A stretch of DNA of 64,000 bases from Lunatimonas lonarensis (GCF_000390185.1 NZ_AQHR01000020.1:38691-102690); one strand, 5' to 3'; positions 9,250-19,175 are shown, counted from the first letter of the stretch. A program made the numbers and translations. The notes: generated from the sequence alone by a model not told the origin.

Positions 9250-11091
9250 ATGTTGCAGGTAATAAAAAGCTGTATATTTATTTTACTTTATTTTTTCGTC
9301 CATGTGGTCTGTGTTGCACAGCAGGAAACAAAGATACACAGCCACAACGACTACATCCGCCATGCACCCTTTTGGGAAGCCTATGCCAACGGCCTTGCCT
9401 CCATAGAGGCCGACGTACTATTGCTTGATGGCGAGCTCTACGTAGCCCATGAATTGGCGAGCGTCAAACCTGAACGCACCCTTAAAAGCCTTTACCTAGA
9501 TCCCATACGCTCCGCCTACAGCCTGAATATACAAAACAGAAAGCCCTTTCAACTTTTAATTGACATCAAAACCGAGGCGTACTCCACAATGAAAAAAATA
9601 GTTGAGCAGCTTGACCAGTATCCTGAACTATTCGGCATTGATGGAGGGGAAGCCATGGTTACCGCAGTTATTTCCGGCAGTCGACCCAAAAAGGAAGACT
9701 ATCGCAACTACCCAGACCACATCTTTTTTGACTACCAAAGCATAACCGACAAGGAAGATCTTCCCCTGGAAAAGATCGCACTGTTTAGCCTGAGCTTCCG
9801 CAATTTTTCGGACTGGAACGGTAAGGGCCGATTAATCGACGAGCACGAGGAGAAACTGAGGAATGCCATTGCCGTGGCACATGCCCATGGAAAACCTTTT
9901 CGTTTTTGGGCCAGTCCTGATAGCAAAACCGCCTGGAAAGCCCTCAAAGAACTGGGCGTGGACTATATCAATACCGATATGCCCTATCAGGCAAGCGAGT
10001 ACCTCGCTACGCTTTCCGATCGGCTGTACGTAAGCCCCAACGTGCGGGAGATTTACAAGCCAACCTATGAAAGTGATGGCATTCAGGCTCCGGTGAAAAA
10101 CGTTATTCTCCTTATCGGTGATGGATTTGGGTTGGCACAGTTTGCTGCGGCCCTCTATGCCAACAACAACCAACTCAGCTTGGCCACCCTTCGCAACCTA
10201 GGACTCATCAGGACCCAGTCCTTGGATGACTTTACGACGGATTCGGCAGCAGCCGGCACCGCCTTGGCCTCCGGCCAAAAAGTGAAAAACAGAAGCATCG
10301 GGGCACTTCCCGATGGCTCCCCTGCCAAAAACCTACCGCAGCATCTACAGAAATTTCAGTTTCAAACGGGCATTGTAACTACCGACAACCTCACCGGCGC
10401 CACTCCGGGAGCCTTCTTTGCCCATACAACCGAGCGGGACATGATCAAGGAAATAGCGGGCGACCTCGCAAAGAGTCCACTGAACCTTTTTATCGGAGGC
10501 GGCAAAAATGATTTTATCCGCTACGGAAATCCCGAGCTGGACAACCTGAGGCAAGCTGGTTTTGAGCTGGTATCCGGATTGTCAGAATTGGAAGCGTATC
10601 GGGGCAATCGGGTGGGTTACTTTGCCTCCAACCACAGCCTGCCCAAAGTAGCTCAAGGCAGAAAAAGCTTTCTAAAGAATGCCGTTTCCGCCTCCCTCAC
10701 CTACTTCACCCAAAAAGAGTTGCCATTCTTTTTGATGATTGAAGGGGCTTACATAGACTCTGGAGGGCACTCAAATCACGTGGAGACAGTGGTGGAAGAG
10801 GGAATCGATTTTGATGAAGCGGTCGCAGAAGCACTTCGTTTCGCAGACGAAAATGGAGAGACCTTGGTCATCGTCACTGCCGACCACGAGACCGGTGGTA
10901 TAACCATCCCCCAAGGAAACGTGGAAACTGGGATGGTGGAATTGGAGTTTTCAACTCAGGATCATACCGGTATCCTAGTTCCTGTATTTGCCTACGGCCC
11001 CCACGCAGACAAGTTTAGGGGCGTCTACGAAAACACCGACATCTTCCATAAGATCCTAGAGATTGTTGAAATGTATTTTGGGGAAAAATAG
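9250..11091 (+). CDS. phosphodiesterase-like (PI-PLC/GDPD superfamily) domain fused to alkaline phosphatase
   Basis: Secreted two-domain protein with a hydrophobic signal peptide (about 1-24). Residues 28-255 look like a PI-PLC/GDPD-superfamily barrel: IHSHNDY (His32, Asp34), IEADV (Glu53, Asp55) and VAHE (His67) are in the expected order. Residues 282-613 are an alkaline phosphatase domain: ILLIGDGFG (Asp291), TTDSAAAGTA with nucleophile Ser332, MIEGAYIDSGGHSNH, VTADHETGG and a final QDHTG. The fusion could cleave a phosphodiester and then release phosphate from the product. The gene stands alone after the SusC/SusD pair and before plsC. The phosphatase call is firm; the activity of the N-terminal domain is inferred. 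Confidence 0.85.
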   Translation: MLQVIKSCIFILLYFFVHVVCVAQQETKIHSHNDYIRHAPFWEAYANGLASIEADVLLLDGELYVAHELASVKPERTLKSLYLDPIRSAYSLNIQNRKPFQLLIDIKTEAYSTMKKIVEQLDQYPELFGIDGGEAMVTAVISGSRPKKEDYRNYPDHIFFDYQSITDKEDLPLEKIALFSLSFRNFSDWNGKGRLIDEHEEKLRNAIAVAHAHGKPFRFWASPDSKTAWKALKELGVDYINTDMPYQASEYLATLSDRLYVSPNVREIYKPTYESDGIQAPVKNVILLIGDGFGLAQFAAALYANNNQLSLATLRNLGLIRTQSLDDFTTDSAAAGTALASGQKVKNRSIGALPDGSPAKNLPQHLQKFQFQTGIVTTDNLTGATPGAFFAHTTERDMIKEIAGDLAKSPLNLFIGGGKNDFIRYGNPELDNLRQAGFELVSGLSELEAYRGNRVGYFASNHSLPKVAQGRKSFLKNAVSASLTYFTQKELPFFLMIEGAYIDSGGHSNHVETVVEEGIDFDEAVAEALRFADENGETLVIVTADHETGGITIPQGNVETGMVELEFSTQDHTGILVPVFAYGPHADKFRGVYENTDIFHKILEIVEMYFGEK

Positions 11092-11189
11092 CGTTTTTTT
11101 CCTGAAATAACGCAGTCTGTTTTTCGGTTGGACAGGTCATTCCCTTTTATAAATCGGCAAAACCACGTTACTTTGAACCAAAAAGGAGC

Positions 11190-11918
11190 ATGGTGATTTT
11201 CCGCTTTTTCTACAGTGTTTATGCCATCTTGGTTTTCAACCTGTTAATGGTTTTGTTGGGGCCTTTAATCTTGGTGCCTTCCTTTTTCCCTCCCGGAGGC
11301 ACCCGGGTTTCTTTCTTCGTTATCCGAAAATGGGCCGTCATTTGGTCCTATTTGGCAGGAATCCGTTACGAGGTCAAAGGAATCGAGCACATCGATGCAG
11401 ACCAGCCCTACATCTATACCTTTAACCACCGCTCATTTTTGGATGCCCCTGTCATTCCCATGAGTATTCCCCAAGAAGTCCGAGCCCTAGGGAAAAAGGA
11501 ATTGAGAAGGATTCCCCTATTTGGATGGATCATTTCCCAATTTGCGGTTTGGGTGGATAGAAAGAACCCCGATTCCCGGGAAAAAAGCATCCAAAAACTC
11601 ATCCGCTTTTTGACCAAAGGCCACTCCATTGTCGTAGCCCCGGAAGGAACTCGAAACGATTCGGCAGATCCGCTTCTTCCCTTTTACAACGGAGCATTCC
11701 GGCTGTCCATCGAGACCCAGACCCCTTTGCTACCCATGGCGATCATTGGATCTGAAAAGGTGATGCCCAAGGGTTCTCTACTGATGTGGCCGGGAACCGT
11801 GCAGGTCTACTTTTCTGCGCCAATCTATCCACCAAAAGAGCTGACCCCCCACTCGATTGAGACCCTGAAGGCAAAATGCTATAACCGATTGGAAGCGATG
11901 ATCCTCACACACGAGTAA
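11190..11918 (+). CDS. plsC: 1-acyl-sn-glycerol-3-phosphate acyltransferase (PlsC family)
   Basis: Membrane acyltransferase that makes phosphatidate from lysophosphatidate in phospholipid synthesis. An N-terminal hydrophobic segment (about 8-32) is followed by the family motif NHRSFLD (HX4D, His80 and Asp85) and by VAPEGTRN (150-156), the acyl-acceptor binding motif. Length 242 is standard. It converges with the helicase gene 55 bases downstream. Related acyltransferases act on ornithine lipids, so exact specificity is inferred. Confidence 0.85.
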   Translation: MVIFRFFYSVYAILVFNLLMVLLGPLILVPSFFPPGGTRVSFFVIRKWAVIWSYLAGIRYEVKGIEHIDADQPYIYTFNHRSFLDAPVIPMSIPQEVRALGKKELRRIPLFGWIISQFAVWVDRKNPDSREKSIQKLIRFLTKGHSIVVAPEGTRNDSADPLLPFYNGAFRLSIETQTPLLPMAIIGSEKVMPKGSLLMWPGTVQVYFSAPIYPPKELTPHSIETLKAKCYNRLEAMILTHE

Positions 11919-11972
11919 AAGTCGGAGTACCCTATCAGGTGACCCAAGCTGCCCACTGCAAACCCAAGCTCA

Positions 11973-13169
11973 CTATCTTCTTCGCCGCTGATTTTGTTGG
12001 GGTTTTTTCTTTTTTTCCGGAGCCTGTTCCTTCATCACTCCCTGAAATTCATACGGGTGGTTTTCCACCACGGGAATTTTTTTACCGATTAACTTCTCGA
12101 TATCCCTTAGGTCTTTCAACTCCTCTGCATCGCAGAATGACATGGCCACACCCGAGTTCCCGGCCCTTCCCGTACGCCCGATCCGGTGGACATAGGTTTC
12201 GGGAATATTGGGCAGGTCAAAATTGAACACATTGGCCAATTCATCTATATCGATGCCTCTTGCTGCTATATCCGTAGCTACAAGTACCTGCAATTTGCCG
12301 CTTTTAAAATCCTTCAACGCATTCTGCCTGGCATTTTGGCTTTTGTTGCCATGGATGGCGGCTGCCTTCACATTTTCCTTCACCAGAAACTTGACTACTC
12401 TGTCCGCCCCGTGTTTGGTGCGGGTAAATACCAAGGCCGAACCGATCTTTTCTTCCTTCAATAGGTGTAGCAACAATTTTGGCTTGTCTGCTTTGTTGGT
12501 AAGAAAAAGCTGCTGCTGGATCTTGTCTACAGTGGAGGATGGAGGGGTGACTTCCACAAACGCAGGTTTGGTCAATAAGGTGTCGGCAAGCTTCTGGATT
12601 TCAGGTGGCATGGTAGCCGAAAAAAACAAGGTCTGTCTTTTCTGTGGCAGCAGCGCGATGATTTTTTTCACGTCATGTATGAAACCCATGTCCAGCATCC
12701 TGTCTGCCTCATCCAGGACAAAGATTTCGAGGTTCCTGAGATCCACAAACCGCTGATTGATCAGATCGAGCAATCTTCCAGGCGTCGCCACCAAGATATC
12801 AACCCCTTTTTTGAGGGCATTGGTCTGATGTAGTTGCGATACACCCCCAAAAATCACCGTATGACGGATACCGGCAAACTTCCCATAGGCCGCAAAACTT
12901 TCGTCTATTTGGATGGCCAATTCCCTGGTAGGCGTCAAAATCAACGATTTGATTCCCGGCCTTTTTTGTTTTTGGAGGCTAAGCAATTGGATGATGGGTA
13001 TGGCAAAGGCGGCGGTTTTTCCGGTGCCTGTCTGGGCGCAACCAAGCAGGTCCCTGCCGCCCAATACGAGGGGGATTGCCTGTTGCTGAATGGGTGTGGG
13101 AGTGGTGTATCCTTCGTTGGCTAAAGCCTTGAGGATAGGGTCAATAATTCCTAAATTTTTGAATGGCAT
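11973..13169 (-). CDS. rhlE: DEAD-box ATP-dependent RNA helicase, RhlE-like
   Basis: Cytoplasmic RNA helicase. The start [20 protein letters not shown] is typical of RhlE. Motifs in order: Q motif [10 protein letters not shown], Walker A AQTGTGKT (45-52), PTREL, TPGR, DEAD (153-156), SAT (184-186), a [10 protein letters not shown] segment, [12 protein letters not shown] and [10 protein letters not shown]. The C-terminal tail is short and basic, ending in QNQRRRR, which probably aids RNA binding. Length 398 is normal. A long hairpin in the leader at 13239-13286 may affect expression, as in some cold-induced helicase genes. Confidence 0.92.
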   Translation of the reverse strand: MPFKNLGIIDPILKALANEGYTTPTPIQQQAIPLVLGGRDLLGCAQTGTGKTAAFAIPIIQLLSLQKQKRPGIKSLILTPTRELAIQIDESFAAYGKFAGIRHTVIFGGVSQLHQTNALKKGVDILVATPGRLLDLINQRFVDLRNLEIFVLDEADRMLDMGFIHDVKKIIALLPQKRQTLFFSATMPPEIQKLADTLLTKPAFVEVTPPSSTVDKIQQQLFLTNKADKPKLLLHLLKEEKIGSALVFTRTKHGADRVVKFLVKENVKAAAIHGNKSQNARQNALKDFKSGKLQVLVATDIAARGIDIDELANVFNFDLPNIPETYVHRIGRTGRAGNSGVAMSFCDAEELKDLRDIEKLIGKKIPVVENHPYEFQGVMKEQAPEKKKKPQQNQRRRR

Positions 13170-13238
13170 AAAGGCCTTGTGATAAGAAGCCGGGTGAGCT
13201 GTTGTATGGTCTTTCCCGGCGGGAGATGGATTAAAAGC

Positions 13239-13286
13239 TGCCTACAACTGGCACTGCTTTATTATAAAGTAGTGCAAAGGTAGGCA
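13239..13286 (-). promoter_or_regulatory. structured leader upstream of rhlE
   Basis: TGCCTAC (13239-13245) pairs with GTAGGCA (13280-13286). Inside this, GCACT plus CTTTAT pairs with ATAAAG plus AGTGC. The two-part stem lies 70 bases upstream of the rhlE start and could be a regulatory 5' UTR fold or a terminator-like element. Confidence 0.45.
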
Positions 13287-13764
13287 TTTTTAGGGAGGAA
13301 GTAATAAAGTTTTTTCCCAGCTGGGTGGTGCTTTCGCAGCACACTCGTTTTTTTAATTTGCCGGATGCTCGAAAAATACGGCAGGGACCTGTACAGGTGC
13401 CCCTGCTGCGATAACGGAAGAATGGAGACCATCTTTGATACCCGGGACAGGTCGGCAGGAAAACCAAAACCTATCAAACCCAACCCGGAACCATCTTGAT
13501 CTAATTGTGGGATCCAAGAAGCCAATGGTTGGATCCGGGACATGCCATAAACCAACTCCCAAAAAATGGGTAGGGGACGCTGTGCCCAAATGGCGGGAAA
13601 ATTCCCAAAAAGCCATCAAAAGCCAGAACAACCAGCTCCTGAAATCCACCGACCAGTCTACAATTCCACCTAGCCGCCGCTTCACCCGGAGGGTGTCAGT
13701 CAACAGCCACTAGACAAATGCTTTGCATTCATGGATTCCATGATAAAACAAACCCTATATCCAT
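13287..13764. other. intergenic region with no recognisable gene
   Basis: Open frames exist on both strands (for example 13435-13713 plus), but their translations resemble nothing I recognise and look like decayed or non-coding sequence. It separates the rhlE leader from the hairpin at 13765. Confidence 0.4.
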
Positions 13765-13805
13765 AAAAATCCCTGATAGATGAATGCATCAATCAGGGAT
13801 TTTTT
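13765..13805. terminator. bidirectional terminator hairpin
   Basis: AAAAATCCCTGAT (13765-13777) pairs with ATCAGGGATTTTT (13792-13804) around a 14-base loop, so both strands have a T-run after the stem. On the minus strand it would stop transcription from the GH97 gene that ends at 14097. Confidence 0.7.
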
Positions 13806-13849
13806 GCAGGGGCTTTTCTCTAGTGGTTGGGATAACCAATCGACAAATC

Positions 13850-14040
13850 ATCATCGGCGACTTCATCTATACCGAGAAAGAACCCCTTCGTGACGACATC
13901 ATTGGACTGCTCAAACAAAAGCCCGCCTTGAAAGAACGCAAGACCATCGCCGAGCGCATCAAGGACAAGATCCTTGGATTTGTGGAGACCTTCATCAATG
14001 GGATTTCGGAGGGGGCTAAGGGGTGGACAAATAGCACAGC
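13850..14040 (+). pseudogene. possible C-terminal remnant of a type I restriction endonuclease (HsdR)
   Basis: The plus strand encodes GDFIYTEKEPLRDDIIGLLK followed by QKPALKERKTIAERIKDKIL and GFVETFINGIS. From memory this resembles the extreme C terminus of type I restriction HsdR subunits: a PLRDE segment, then LERK, then an ERI..KI..FV.TFI helix. Only about 55 residues remain, with no start codon of their own and no motor domain upstream, so this would be a decayed fragment. No hsdM or hsdS lies in the window. A profile search is needed to confirm the assignment. Confidence 0.4.
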
Positions 14041-14096
14041 CCTTCAAAAGTTGCAAAAAAGCTCTGCCATTGGTCTGTCAAGAAATTTACCCACAT

Positions 14097-16055
14097 TTAT
14101 AAATGCTTCCTATTAAAGGTATAAATTTGATCTACAGGAGAAAAAATCACCGCCAAACCGTTCTGATTTAAGATGTTTTTTTCAAAAACAGTTTTAGAGT
14201 TTACTACCATATTTTCGATCCTCACGTTGGTACGGGTATTTAGGGATTTATCATCAGAATACACGGTTGCTTCATAGGTGGTGTTCTCATCAAGGAAATC
14301 AAGTTTTAAGGAAAGCTTGTATTCCTCGGTCCCGGCAATAGCACCCAGGAACCATTTATCTCCATTTTTACGGGCAATGGATACATACTTCCCTGGATAA
14401 CCTTCAATGATTTTGGTTTCATCCCAAACAGTTGGAACATCATCAAAAAATTGCAGGTCATCTATTTCAGGAATTGTCCCTTCCGCACCGCCGGCACCTC
14501 CTGTTCTGGAAGGTGCGCCTGTAGGCCTATCATACCAAAATAGAAACTGCCAAGGACTATAAATGCAAATTACCTTTGCCATTTGCGAAGCATGGGAACC
14601 CATTTTTTCAGTTACACGAGGGGCAAAATAACAATTGGTCTGATCGCCGGCACCAGCAATCATCCGTGTGAAAATGGTAGTGATAACACCATCATTTGGC
14701 GTGCTTTCCTCATCGCCCCGAATTCCTTCCTGGGTCATTAAATTAGGATAAGTTCGTGAGTAACCCGTAGGCCGGTATTCATCATGCACATCGACCATTA
14801 ACTGGTGTTCGGCGGCTTTCTTTACAGCTTCATGAAGCCAACTTGTCCACTTTTGCGGACCTACATTAACAAATCCGTATTTCAAGCCTACCACACCCCA
14901 CGATTTCAGCGAGGATAAAACGTCATCCAACTGTTTTTCCAGTGCCCTTCGGTTCACGTAAAGGATTATTCCTATCTCCTTATCTTTGGCATAGTCAATC
15001 ACCTTTTGCAAATCAAGAGGCCCAGGCGAACGATTAGGATCAACGGTTACTGTCGTTGCATCTGACGCATCATCGTATTCGTTTCCATACCAACCGGCAT
15101 CGAATTCAACGAACTGTAAGTTGTGTTTTACGGCAAAATCGACACACGCTATTCCTCCCTGAGTAGTCAAGGTAACTTCCCGTATCACTTTCCCGGGTCT
15201 TATAAATGCAGTATCAGTGATCTTGTTTGCTTCGTTCAGGTTCAACAACAAGTAATTATTTTGTAAAATCTGCGCTGTATTTTTACCCGCCATCACATAA
15301 CGCCATGGCGTGTTATAACCATCCTTGGGAACAACGACAGGGTATTGATTTTTATCGCCTTTTTCCAATGAAGCCACCAGGGTATTGGCTTTTGTTTCAT
15401 CCTTTTCAAATTTCATGCGGGCAAAATCCACCAAAGCAGCTTCACCAATTGCTGTAAAAACCGAATCCGAAAGCTCAGCCAGCAATGGCCGTTCTGCGAT
15501 AATCGAAAGCGCTGAAAGCCTGTGCCTTTTTATTTCACTTTGGGCAGCAGCACTGACCCAAACGGTTGCATCAACCGGAAAGATAAATTCAGTTAATTCT
15601 TTATCAATTTGCAAATCCTCATTGCTGTTAATCTCATATCTAAAAGCCACGCCTTCGTTGTATGCACGAACCCGAAGTGCAAATTTTCCTTGCCAACCGT
15701 CACTGTTGAGGTGAACAATAATCTCATTGTAATGGTCGGTGTACATACTTTGTTCACCATAAATGGGTTTCCAGCTTATATTATTGGATGCCTTCTCTAT
15801 TTTCAAAACCGTCACACCAGCAGGCAATAGCGTACCATCGTTTAATCTAAAACCTAACGCCGACTTTTCGATAAGTGATACGCCATTCCAGTTAACGGAG
15901 TATGCAAGGCCATCTTCTACATCGAGGTTAAACGTGTACATACCATCCGGACTGCTTAACTCGACCGTATCGAAACTGTATTTACAACTCGATATACAAA
16001 GTGCCAGGATAAATACCCAACAGCTGCTATTTCTCGATTTCATCATGATTTCCAT
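14097..16055 (-). CDS. glycoside hydrolase family 97 (alpha-glucosidase or alpha-galactosidase), lipoprotein
   Basis: Exported glycosidase. The start is placed at an ATG after an A-rich run (MEIMMKSRNSS). This gives a lipoprotein signal ending ALCISSC; the frame is open upstream to 16118 and an ATG at 16046 is also possible. The domains follow the GH97 plan: an N-terminal beta-sandwich (SPDGMYTFNLDVEDGLAYSV, DGWQGKFALRVRAYNEGVAFRY), a TIM barrel (FVEFDAGWYGNEY, KYGFVNVG, MVDVHDEYRPTG, YPNLMTQEGIRGDE) and a C-terminal sandwich. GH97 includes inverting alpha-glucosidases and retaining alpha-galactosidases. Telling them apart needs alignment of the catalytic acidic residues. It stands alone between intergenic regions. 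Confidence 0.88.
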   Translation of the reverse strand: MEIMMKSRNSSCWVFILALCISSCKYSFDTVELSSPDGMYTFNLDVEDGLAYSVNWNGVSLIEKSALGFRLNDGTLLPAGVTVLKIEKASNNISWKPIYGEQSMYTDHYNEIIVHLNSDGWQGKFALRVRAYNEGVAFRYEINSNEDLQIDKELTEFIFPVDATVWVSAAAQSEIKRHRLSALSIIAERPLLAELSDSVFTAIGEAALVDFARMKFEKDETKANTLVASLEKGDKNQYPVVVPKDGYNTPWRYVMAGKNTAQILQNNYLLLNLNEANKITDTAFIRPGKVIREVTLTTQGGIACVDFAVKHNLQFVEFDAGWYGNEYDDASDATTVTVDPNRSPGPLDLQKVIDYAKDKEIGIILYVNRRALEKQLDDVLSSLKSWGVVGLKYGFVNVGPQKWTSWLHEAVKKAAEHQLMVDVHDEYRPTGYSRTYPNLMTQEGIRGDEESTPNDGVITTIFTRMIAGAGDQTNCYFAPRVTEKMGSHASQMAKVICIYSPWQFLFWYDRPTGAPSRTGGAGGAEGTIPEIDDLQFFDDVPTVWDETKIIEGYPGKYVSIARKNGDKWFLGAIAGTEEYKLSLKLDFLDENTTYEATVYSDDKSLNTRTNVRIENMVVNSKTVFEKNILNQNGLAVIFSPVDQIYTFNRKHL

Positions 16056-16118
16056 TTTTTTTTCGCAAGGCATCGAATTGTCCCGCATGCGTTGCAAGCA
16101 ACTAGTTGGAAACACCAA

Positions 16119-16566
16119 TTCTTTTACCCAACCGATTCGCTTTAATCGTCACTACGCTTTCTATCTCCCAGTTGTCGCTAAAATAACGCATTTTCTATTC
16201 TCAATCGCCTCCATTTTGTCAAATCCTTGTCCATTTTTCGGGGCAATCAAAAGACTTTTCACCCTTGGTTGAAAAGCATAGGCTGGATTCCGATGGTTCC
16301 CGTCCGTGTCCATCTCCCCTACTAGGAAGCCCGGATGGAATTCGTCAGGACCTTCCGGGAGTTCCTGCCCTTGAAGAAAGTTCTGGGAACCTTCGCGGAG
16401 TTTTGGCTCGACGACCTGTGTTTTACCCAAATTTGTTGCTTATTTGTTGCCAATAATTATCGTATATTTATGATTAACTCAGACCACCAACGACATCGAA
16501 TCATCAATTAGTATAACAAGTTATTTTGATAAAATTATAATCTAATAAAATATTTAATAATAATTC
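16119..16566. other. intergenic region upstream of the BASS transporter
   Basis: This region of about 450 bases holds the promoters for the minus-strand GH97 gene and the plus-strand transporter. The last 80 bases are very AT-rich, consistent with a promoter. A minus-strand open frame (16161-16430) encodes nothing I recognise. Confidence 0.4.
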
Positions 16567-17655
16567 TTGAAAGATAAATTTTACAAGTATTCCTTAGGGT
16601 TATCAATAATCCTAATGGTGATCTTTTTATTCCATTTGATAAAAGGAAATATTGAAAATGGAGACCCATTTTTGATCTTTTCCTTATTGGCTCTATCATT
16701 CGGAGTAAAGGGCCATAAGGTGTTACGTGGCCTTTCGTTTACCCTGTTAATATTGGCGGTAGCATCAGCTGCGCTTTTTTATCCGGATGTTTTCCTGCAA
16801 TTGGGAAGTTTTGAGACCGCCGAGTTGATCACTCCGTTGATTCAGCTGATTATGTTTGGCATGGGAACATCCATGGGCGTAAAAGATTTCATAGCTTTGG
16901 CAAGATCACCCAAAGCGGTGATCATTGGCGTTGGATGCCAATTTACCCTCATGCCTGGGTTGGCTTTTCTGATTGTGTCTCTTGCTGGGTTTCCAGAAGA
17001 GATTGCCGCAGGAATCATTCTACTCGGCTGTGCCCCGACCTCGGTAGCATCTCCCGTCATGTGTTACCTGGCAAAGGCCAACGTTGCATTGACCATAACG
17101 ATTGTTTCCATCACCACCCTTATTGCACCATTTATTATCCCTTTTTTGATGAAATTCTTGGCAGCGGGCTTTATTGAGATCGATACCATGGCCATGATGT
17201 GGAATATCATACAAATTGTGTTGATCCCTATTGGTGCAGGCCTACTTTTTAATAAATTTCTTGCAGGAAAATCGGATTGGTTGGACAAAGCGATGCCCTA
17301 TGTATCCATGGCCGGGATTGTGGTGATTGTAGCCATCATAATCGCGGCTGGGCAGAAAAGTTTGATAAACATGGGATTAATGCTTTTGGCCGCTGTCCTA
17401 GTGCACAATGTGTTGGGGTACTTTACCGGGTACTGGACGGCCAAATTTTTCAAATTGGAGAAACAAGATTGCCGCACCATTGCCATCACAACGGGGATGC
17501 AAAACGCAGGTTTGGTTTCCGGTATCGCCAAAACCATGGGTAAGATCGCCACCGTTGGACTCGCATCGGCTGTGTGTGGTCCCTTAATGGGCTTTACCTC
17601 CTCGCTCCTAGCCTCCTACTGGAACGCCGCTAAGCAAAATGATCGTTTGCCTTAG
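16567..17655 (+). CDS. bile acid:sodium symporter (BASS/SBF) family transporter
   Basis: Polytopic inner-membrane protein with about ten hydrophobic segments. The family signature is GCAPTSVASPVMCYLAKANV followed by ALTITIVSITTLIAPF, and a second conserved region is ITTGMQNAGLVSGIAK. BASS proteins use a sodium gradient to import organic anions such as keto acids, pantothenate or sulfated sterols; the substrate here is unknown. The start is a TTG at 16567; the first in-frame ATG (16614) would remove part of the first membrane segment. The gene converges with mlrC-like 17697-19175. If the two regions are functionally linked, it could import a substrate or product of that pathway, which is speculative. 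Confidence 0.82.
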   Translation: MKDKFYKYSLGLSIILMVIFLFHLIKGNIENGDPFLIFSLLALSFGVKGHKVLRGLSFTLLILAVASAALFYPDVFLQLGSFETAELITPLIQLIMFGMGTSMGVKDFIALARSPKAVIIGVGCQFTLMPGLAFLIVSLAGFPEEIAAGIILLGCAPTSVASPVMCYLAKANVALTITIVSITTLIAPFIIPFLMKFLAAGFIEIDTMAMMWNIIQIVLIPIGAGLLFNKFLAGKSDWLDKAMPYVSMAGIVVIVAIIIAAGQKSLINMGLMLLAAVLVHNVLGYFTGYWTAKFFKLEKQDCRTIAITTGMQNAGLVSGIAKTMGKIATVGLASAVCGPLMGFTSSLLASYWNAAKQNDRLP

Positions 17656-17696
17656 AGAAGCCCAAGGAAACACTGGTTAGCGCGATCGTAACGGAT

Positions 17697-19175
17697 TCAG
17701 CTAATTTGCTCAAACGGAAACAACGGTTTTCTTCGTTTGGTAAAGCATAAGCTGGCTACATCAGCGGTCGTTATGCCGGGCGTATTTACACGAATCAGGT
17801 CCTTACAAACGGTCATATAGGCTGCCAACGGTGCATGTACTCCCTTGGCCACAATCAACTGGTAACTGCAGGGATCCAACCCAAAAGAAAGCAACTGCTG
17901 TAAACTAAAGGGAACGATCCTCCTGGATGTCAGCATAATGGTGTTGTTTTTATTCGTATGAACAATAGCTGTCAATCCCATGTCAAACGACACCTGCCCT
18001 CCGTGCCTAGGTGCAAATTCGGAAAATTTTCCGTCAACCATAGCACGCAACTCCGCGGTAACAGAAACAGGATTTCCATGAAGCCGATCGGTCTTCCCGC
18101 CAATTTGAACGGACAGGCTGTCACCTGCACAGACTTGGCTAAACAGATCCACCACTTCCGGATCGTAGATGCACATAAATCCTTTTCCAAAATCACATTC
18201 TTCCAAAAAATCCAAGAGGAACGTGCTATCGCCGGGCGAGCCTCCACCAACATTATCTCCCATATCCAGTAACAGGAGTGGCTTGTCGGCTTTGGACACC
18301 AAGACCGGCAACTCCCGTAACCCGATCTTTTTACCTGAAAACACGCCATGATGGGTTTCCAAATAGGATTTAAGCCTGCCCGCCAACCTAGCAGCTTGGG
18401 GGGTATCATCATCTGTCACAACGATAATGCTGCTTCCCATTTCATACACATCAGCATATGGAAAGCCCAGTACAATACTTACCGCTAAAACCCTGGGCTG
18501 AGTGGCAATTTCTTCCGCCAAACGATACAGGCTCAAGCAGGGCTCGGAACCTGTATGTTGCATTTCAATGCTAATTGCCACTTGGGTTTGCACCGCCACC
18601 ATAACCGGCCTGTGTTCCCCTCGTAACATGCCAAGTAAAAGGAGAGCTGCGTCCCTGCCCGTTTGCCGTTGATCGATATGGGGGTTTGTCTTATAGGCAA
18701 TCAAAGCATTTACTGCTGCGGCCATTTCGTCACTCAAATTACAATGGGGATCAATTGTGCCCACTATTGGCACATTTTCACCCACTAACTCTCTGACTAG
18801 GCGCAGCCATTTTCCATCAAAATCCGGATAATCCTCACTTACCGCAGCCCCATGAGGCAACACCATAAGCCCATCCAAGTGGCCGGCTTTCACTAAATAG
18901 TCCTCCAAATTCCGGAGCAATTTGCCGGAGGCTCTGGTGGATATTTTCCCGCCTGGCGTGGCTTCTGCATAAAAAATGGGGATTAGGTCGACATCCGCTT
19001 CCTTGGAAAGCACCTCTACCACTCCTCCGATCTCGTGGTAGGCGTTGCGGTACTCCTCAATGATGTGATTTCCCGTTAATAGATGTCCTCCTTCGAAATC
19101 CTCCCACTCCGTAGAATTACCCAAAAAGGTGTTCGATTCATGGTATATACCTACAATTCCGATTTGAAATGTCAT
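17697..19175 (-). CDS. M81 family metallopeptidase, MlrC (microcystinase C)-like
   Basis: MlrC-family zinc enzyme, 492 residues, no signal peptide, so cytoplasmic. Family features: GIYHESNTF at 9-17, LPHGAAVSEDYPDFDG (106-121), GTIDPHCNLSDEM (139-151), YKTNPHIDQRQTG (161-173), and a C-terminal LLLLDMGDNVGGGSPGDST. MlrC itself hydrolyses linear microcystin and the Adda-peptide, but most homologues are in organisms that never meet microcystin and have unknown peptide or amide substrates. It is last of five closely spaced minus-strand genes, 57 bases after the RraA-like gene. Confidence 0.85.
   Translation of the reverse strand: MTFQIGIVGIYHESNTFLGNSTEWEDFEGGHLLTGNHIIEEYRNAYHEIGGVVEVLSKEADVDLIPIFYAEATPGGKISTRASGKLLRNLEDYLVKAGHLDGLMVLPHGAAVSEDYPDFDGKWLRLVRELVGENVPIVGTIDPHCNLSDEMAAAVNALIAYKTNPHIDQRQTGRDAALLLLGMLRGEHRPVMVAVQTQVAISIEMQHTGSEPCLSLYRLAEEIATQPRVLAVSIVLGFPYADVYEMGSSIIVVTDDDTPQAARLAGRLKSYLETHHGVFSGKKIGLRELPVLVSKADKPLLLLDMGDNVGGGSPGDSTFLLDFLEECDFGKGFMCIYDPEVVDLFSQVCAGDSLSVQIGGKTDRLHGNPVSVTAELRAMVDGKFSEFAPRHGGQVSFDMGLTAIVHTNKNNTIMLTSRRIVPFSLQQLLSFGLDPCSYQLIVAKGVHAPLAAYMTVCKDLIRVNTPGITTADVASLCFTKRRKPLFPFEQIS

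Noticed and set aside
13353..13713. Overlapping open frames on both strands (minus 13353-13703, plus 13435-13713).
   Set aside because: Neither translation shows a recognisable domain, signal peptide or good start context, and the composition looks non-coding.
16161..16430. Minus-strand open frame of 89 codons upstream of the BASS gene.
   Set aside because: No recognised domain or start signal; the region is more likely promoter and spacer.
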